From: CAYLHB01 sp964383505
GTDB taxonomy: Bacteria > Patescibacteriota > Minisyncoccia > Phycocordibacterales > UBA12088
Direction of reading: 5' to 3'
DNA: 55,053 nucleotides
Assembly: GCA_964383505.1 (NCBI GenBank)
Contig: CAYLHB010000003.1
Coordinates: 1 to 55,053 of the forward strand
Within the stretch, counting starts at the first letter, position 1; every line of letters begins with the position of its first letter. Below are positions 51,418 to 55,053 of the stretch, piece by piece. A program made the position numbers and the translations under genes. The notes under the pieces were generated by a model. It saw nothing but the letters and a program-made list of their open reading frames with translations, was not told where the DNA came from and searched no databases.

Positions 51418-53439
51418 ATGGCCACACATCCCTACACCCCCCTCGATGACGTGAGCATCACCACCTTGCGCATGCTCGCGATTGACGCGGTGGAGAAAGC
51501 GAAGTCGGGGCACCCTGGCTTGCCCATGGGAGCGGCCCCGCTTGCGTACGCTATGTTCATGCGCCACCTTCGCCACGCGCCGAGCGCGCCCGAGTGGGTG
51601 AACCGTGATCGCTTCGTACTTTCACCCGGCCATGGGTCTATGCTCCTCTACGCGCTCCTCCACCTCACGGGCTACGACATTTCCCTCGACGACCTCAAAC
51701 GTTTTCGGCAACTGGGAAGTATCACGCCCGGGCACCCGGAGTACGGGCTTACCCCCGGTGTTGAGACCACCACGGGTCCCTTGGGGCAGGGCTTTGCGAC
51801 AGGGGTCGGCATGGCGCTCGCGGAGCGCCTGCTTGCGAAGCGCTACAATCGAGAGGGTCACGCACTCATCGACTACCGCGTATATGGCTTGGTGTCGGAC
51901 GGCGACCTCATGGAGGGGATTACCGCAGAGGCGGCTTCCTACGCGGGCGCACTCTCGCTTGGTAAACTGCTCTACGTGTACCTCAATGACGGCATCACCA
52001 TTGAGGGAACCACAAGGGTCACGTTCATCGAAGATGTGCAGAAGCGGTTTGAGGCGTACGGGTGGCACGTGGTGCGTCTCCACGATTCCTACACGCTCGC
52101 GAGCGTAGACGAGGCGCTCGATGCCGCGAAAGATGACGCGCGCCCCTCACTCCTCATTGCGGATACGCGCATCGGGTACGGGAGCCCCCACAAGGAGGGT
52201 ACCGCATCGGTACACGGCGCCCCGCTTGGTCCCGACGAGGTGCGACTCACGAAGGAGCATGTCGGGTGGCCCCTTGAGCCGACATTCCTCATACCCCCGG
52301 AGGTGCGCGAGCACTTCCTCTCCGTGCGAGCGCTCGGCAAGGAGCGTGAGGCGGAGTGGCGCAATATTTTCGAAGCGTACCGGGAGGCATATCCTGAGCT
52401 TGCGTACGAGCTTGAGGAGCGTCTGCGCGGTACACTGCCCGAATCGTGGCAAGCGGAGCTCCCCATGTTTTCTTCGGAGCAAGCTCGCGCGACGCGAGAG
52501 GCCTCCGGAGAAATCCTGCAGGTGCTCGCACGCCACATACCTCTTTTCCTCGGAGGTTCCGCCGACCTCGCACCCTCCAACAACACCACGCTCAAAGGCT
52601 TCGGGCAGGTGAGCCCGGCGGGTATCGACGCGGATGCGCGCAACCTCCACTTTGGTATTCGCGAGCATGCGATGGGGGCTATCACAAACGGCCTCGCACT
52701 CTCGCGCGTCATCCTCCCGTTCTGTGCAACCTTCTTTATCTTCTCCGACTACATGCGCCCCGCGATGCGTCTTGCCGCAATCATGAAACTTCGTGTCGTC
52801 TACATCTTCACGCACGATTCCATCGCGCAGGGTGAAGATGGGGCGACACACCAGCCGATTGAGCACCTCGCAAGTTTCCGTGCGATGCCGAACATGGTGG
52901 TGCTTCGACCCGCAGACGCAAATGAGACGACCGAGGCGTGGCGGTACACGCTGCACCATACTGGTGGCCCTGTGATGCTTGTACTCACCCGCCAAAAGGT
53001 TCCGACCATCGACCGAGCGGGGTACGCATCGGCGAGTGGGCTCTCACGAGGTGCGTACGTGATGAATCCACACATTGAACACCCGGAGTATCTCATCATT
53101 GCAACCGGCTCTGAAGTGGCACCATCGCTCGAGGCGGCACGTGTGCTCATGGACGGCGGGGTGCGGGTGCGCGTGGTGAGTATGCCGTCGTGGGAACTTT
53201 TTGAGCGAGAGGAGAGGGAGTATCGTGATGAGGTACTCCCCCCGTCTGTCACAAAACGCATGGTTGTTGAGGCGGGTTCTCGTTTTGGGTGGGAGCGGCA
53301 TGTGGGAGTGGACGGTGAGTATGTCACCATCGACACGTTTGGTGCATCGGCTCCAGGAGAGGAACTTATGGAAGCACATGGCTTCACTGCGACGCACATT
53401 GTCGAGCGTGTACGTGCACATCTCTCGCGCATTTCGTAG
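51418..53439 (+). CDS. tkt: transketolase
   Basis: A 673-residue, full-length thiamine-diphosphate enzyme that moves two-carbon units between sugar phosphates. N-terminal part: AKSGHPGLPMGAAPLAYAMF, LSPGHGSMLLYALLHL, TTGPLGQGFATGVGMALAER and the ThDP/metal motif SDGDLMEGITAEAASYAGAL followed by LNDGITIEG. Middle domain: GSADLAPSNNT, FGIREHAMGAITNGLALS (catalytic glutamate), FSDYMRPAMRL and THDSIAQGEDGATHQPIEHL. C-terminal domain: EAGSRFGWERHVG. With the phosphoketolase next door it can feed pentose or fructose phosphates into acetyl-phosphate and glyceraldehyde-3-phosphate. No ribosome-binding site is visible before the ATG; it may share the kinase transcript. Confidence 0.95.
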   Translation: MATHPYTPLDDVSITTLRMLAIDAVEKAKSGHPGLPMGAAPLAYAMFMRHLRHAPSAPEWVNRDRFVLSPGHGSMLLYALLHLTGYDISLDDLKRFRQLGSITPGHPEYGLTPGVETTTGPLGQGFATGVGMALAERLLAKRYNREGHALIDYRVYGLVSDGDLMEGITAEAASYAGALSLGKLLYVYLNDGITIEGTTRVTFIEDVQKRFEAYGWHVVRLHDSYTLASVDEALDAAKDDARPSLLIADTRIGYGSPHKEGTASVHGAPLGPDEVRLTKEHVGWPLEPTFLIPPEVREHFLSVRALGKEREAEWRNIFEAYREAYPELAYELEERLRGTLPESWQAELPMFSSEQARATREASGEILQVLARHIPLFLGGSADLAPSNNTTLKGFGQVSPAGIDADARNLHFGIREHAMGAITNGLALSRVILPFCATFFIFSDYMRPAMRLAAIMKLRVVYIFTHDSIAQGEDGATHQPIEHLASFRAMPNMVVLRPADANETTEAWRYTLHHTGGPVMLVLTRQKVPTIDRAGYASASGLSRGAYVMNPHIEHPEYLIIATGSEVAPSLEAARVLMDGGVRVRVVSMPSWELFEREEREYRDEVLPPSVTKRMVVEAGSRFGWERHVGVDGEYVTIDTFGASAPGEELMEAHGFTATHIVERVRAHLSRIS

Positions 53440-53508
53440 AGCGTAGTGGTGGGGAGGAATATCAAAACGCACGTTTTCCCCACCTCGTGATTGCGATGAT
53501 ATGGGTGG

Positions 53509-53514
53509 TAGACT
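53509..53514 (+). promoter_or_regulatory. TAGACT -10-like box, leaderless start
   Basis: TAGACT ends 6 bases before ATG 53521. Confidence 0.5.
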
Positions 53515-53520
53515 GTATTT

Positions 53521-55032
53521 ATGAGTACACAACTATCCGCCATTAAGAAGTACGTGCGCGCAGCCGACTACTTGAGCGCGGTGCAGATTTACCTCCATGA
53601 TAATGTGCTCCTTACCGAGCCACTCGCACCAGACCACATAAAACCACGACTCCTCGGTCACTGGGGTACCTGCCCGGGGGTCAACTTTGTGTACGGGCAC
53701 TTGAACGCGCTCATCACGCGCCACGACCTCTCAATGATTTTTTTGCTTGGACCCGGACACGGCTTCCCTGCGATACAAGCGAACCTGTTCCTGGAGGGAA
53801 CGTTGGGAAAGTACCACCAGAAGGTCACCATGGACCCTGATGGTATTGCGTACATGGCGAGACAGTTTAGCTGGCCCTATGGCTTTCCGAGTCACAGCAA
53901 CCCCGAAGCTCCCGGTGTGATTCTCGAGGGCGGTGAGCTTGGCTACTCGCTCTCAACCGCCTATGGCGCGGTACTCGACAACCCGAACCTCATTGCGGCG
54001 TGTATGGTGGGAGATGGCGAAGCGGAAACGGGTCCTACTGCAACCGCATGGCACCTCAATAAGCTCGCCGACCCGGCAACCAACGGGGCTGTTCTTCCGA
54101 TACTTCATGTAAACGGGTACAAGATTTCCGGTCCTACGATATACGGGCGCATGAGTGACGAAGAGTTGCATGCGCTCTTTTGGGGCTATGGGTATGAACC
54201 GTACTTTGTGTCTCCGTATGGTGTGCGTGATGTGTACGAGGTGATGGAAGAAACGTTGGAACAGTGCATTGCTTCCATTCGCTTTACGCAACACCTCTCT
54301 CGGGAGGGGAATCGCTCCAAACCACCGAGGTGGCCGATCATTATTCTCCGCACACCCAAAGGATGGGGCTCTATCAAAGAGCTTAACGGCGAACAGCTCG
54401 AAAACAATTGCCTGTCACATCAAGTCATCGCAAAAGAGGCGCGCACCAATGAGATAGAGCGCGAGGCGCTTGAAACATGGTTGCGGTCCTATCGTTTTGA
54501 GGAACTATTTGTGGATGGGGTGTTTGATCAAGAGCTACTCTCTGTGGTGCCCAAAAAAGAACGTCGCATGGGTGATTCACCACATGTGCATGGTGGTGCC
54601 TCTGCGTATGTACCGCTCGTGCTCCCCGATCCACGCGAGAGCGCAGAGGATGCAAGTACGCCCGGTACGGTTGGGTCGAGTAGCATGCGTCGGGCGGGTG
54701 ACTACCTCAACCACGTGTTCAGGGAAAATGCGGACACGAGAAACTTCCGCCTCATGTCACCAGATGAGACCTACTCGAACAAGCTCGACAAGGTGTTTGA
54801 GACGACCGCGCGTGCATTTCTTTGGCCCCATGAGAGCTGGGACAAAGACATTGCGTACGATGGACGGGTCATGGAGATGCTCTCCGAGCACAGTTTGCAG
54901 GGCCTCATGCAAGGGTACGTGCTCACCGGCCGCCACGCAGTGTTCGCGTCGTATGAGGCATTTGTGCAGATAGTGAGCAGTATGGCTGACCAGTACGCGT
55001 GCATAACCTCAGATACATATTGCACTCCTTAA
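53521..55032 (+). CDS. phosphoketolase, N-terminal two thirds; frame closes early
   Basis: A thiamine-diphosphate enzyme that cleaves xylulose-5-phosphate (or fructose-6-phosphate) with phosphate to acetyl-phosphate. Motifs: LLGHWGTCPGVNFVYGHLNA, LGPGHGFPAIQANLFLEG, GGELGYSLSTAYGAVLDNPN, MVGDGEAETGPTATAWHLNK, LHVNGYKISGPTIYGRMSDE, TPKGWG, and later MEMLSEHSLQGLMQGYVLTG and FASYEAFVQIVSSMADQYA. Family members are about 790-830 residues. Here the frame ends at TAA 55030-55032 after 503 residues, the last ten of which (ITSDTYCTP region) do not fit the family. The C-terminal domain is therefore missing, shifted out of frame, or beyond the window. Start supported by a TAGACT box 6 bases upstream. 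Confidence 0.88.
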   Translation: MSTQLSAIKKYVRAADYLSAVQIYLHDNVLLTEPLAPDHIKPRLLGHWGTCPGVNFVYGHLNALITRHDLSMIFLLGPGHGFPAIQANLFLEGTLGKYHQKVTMDPDGIAYMARQFSWPYGFPSHSNPEAPGVILEGGELGYSLSTAYGAVLDNPNLIAACMVGDGEAETGPTATAWHLNKLADPATNGAVLPILHVNGYKISGPTIYGRMSDEELHALFWGYGYEPYFVSPYGVRDVYEVMEETLEQCIASIRFTQHLSREGNRSKPPRWPIIILRTPKGWGSIKELNGEQLENNCLSHQVIAKEARTNEIEREALETWLRSYRFEELFVDGVFDQELLSVVPKKERRMGDSPHVHGGASAYVPLVLPDPRESAEDASTPGTVGSSSMRRAGDYLNHVFRENADTRNFRLMSPDETYSNKLDKVFETTARAFLWPHESWDKDIAYDGRVMEMLSEHSLQGLMQGYVLTGRHAVFASYEAFVQIVSSMADQYACITSDTYCTP

Positions 55033-55053
55033 CCACACAAGGAGATGCGAATA

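Noticed and set aside
1..55053. CRISPR arrays, tRNA or rRNA genes, insertion sequences
   Set aside because: No regularly spaced direct repeats with unique spacers, no cloverleaf or conserved rRNA words, and no transposase-like protein were seen.

Overview
The window looks like a piece of a Candidate Phyla Radiation (Patescibacteria, probably Parcubacteria) chromosome. The reasons are indirect: compact genes with tiny gaps or ATGA overlaps, almost no Shine-Dalgarno sequences, many tryptophan-repeat, Ig-like and DUF2341 surface proteins, one enormous secreted protein, and scattered single enzymes (class II ribonucleotide reductase, PEP synthase, glycerate 2-kinase, transketolase, phosphoketolase) instead of complete biosynthetic operons. 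No rRNA, tRNA or CRISPR array was seen. Taxonomy is an inference.

Layout. 1-4219: tail of a formylglycine-generating-enzyme-like protein, a dockerin-bearing surface protein, Hsp20 and a membrane-anchored cohesin-like protein. 4829-25060: one 6,743-residue secreted protein built from tandem modules. 25092-32631: a small membrane-anchored helical protein overlapped tail to tail by a SET-domain methyltransferase, then a fibronectin-III membrane protein followed by a MacB/FtsX-type ABC transporter, then a surface protein sharing its C-terminal module with the giant. 32957-38983: a dense cohesin/dockerin cluster (Ig-like membrane protein, Cys-rich dockerin protein, two anchored cohesin proteins and, convergent to them, a small protein carrying both a cohesin-like and a dockerin module). 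39067-42393: VIT1-like and thioredoxin/DsbD-like membrane proteins, PyrD and a DedA-like protein. 42462-55053: glycerate 2-kinase and PEP synthase, NrdJ, a decayed peroxiredoxin, RlmB-like methyltransferase, a broken small gene, a P-loop kinase, transketolase and a phosphoketolase whose frame closes early at the window edge.

The most striking content is the cohesin-dockerin set: three dockerin proteins and four cohesin-like domains, with no glycoside hydrolase in sight. Three cohesin-like proteins have a C-terminal membrane helix, so they could hold dockerin proteins on the cell surface, with the cohesin+dockerin protein as a possible adaptor. Together with the giant protein this suggests a surface assembly or attachment apparatus rather than a cellulosome.

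A second window-wide pattern is regulatory: about ten genes have a -10-like hexamer (TATACT, TACACT, TATAGT, TACAAT, TAGAGT, TAGACT or TATAAA) ending only 6-10 bases before the start codon and no ribosome-binding site, which is the signature of leaderless transcription. It also picks the start codon in several genes. A third pattern is a family of AT-rich intergenic repeats at four places.
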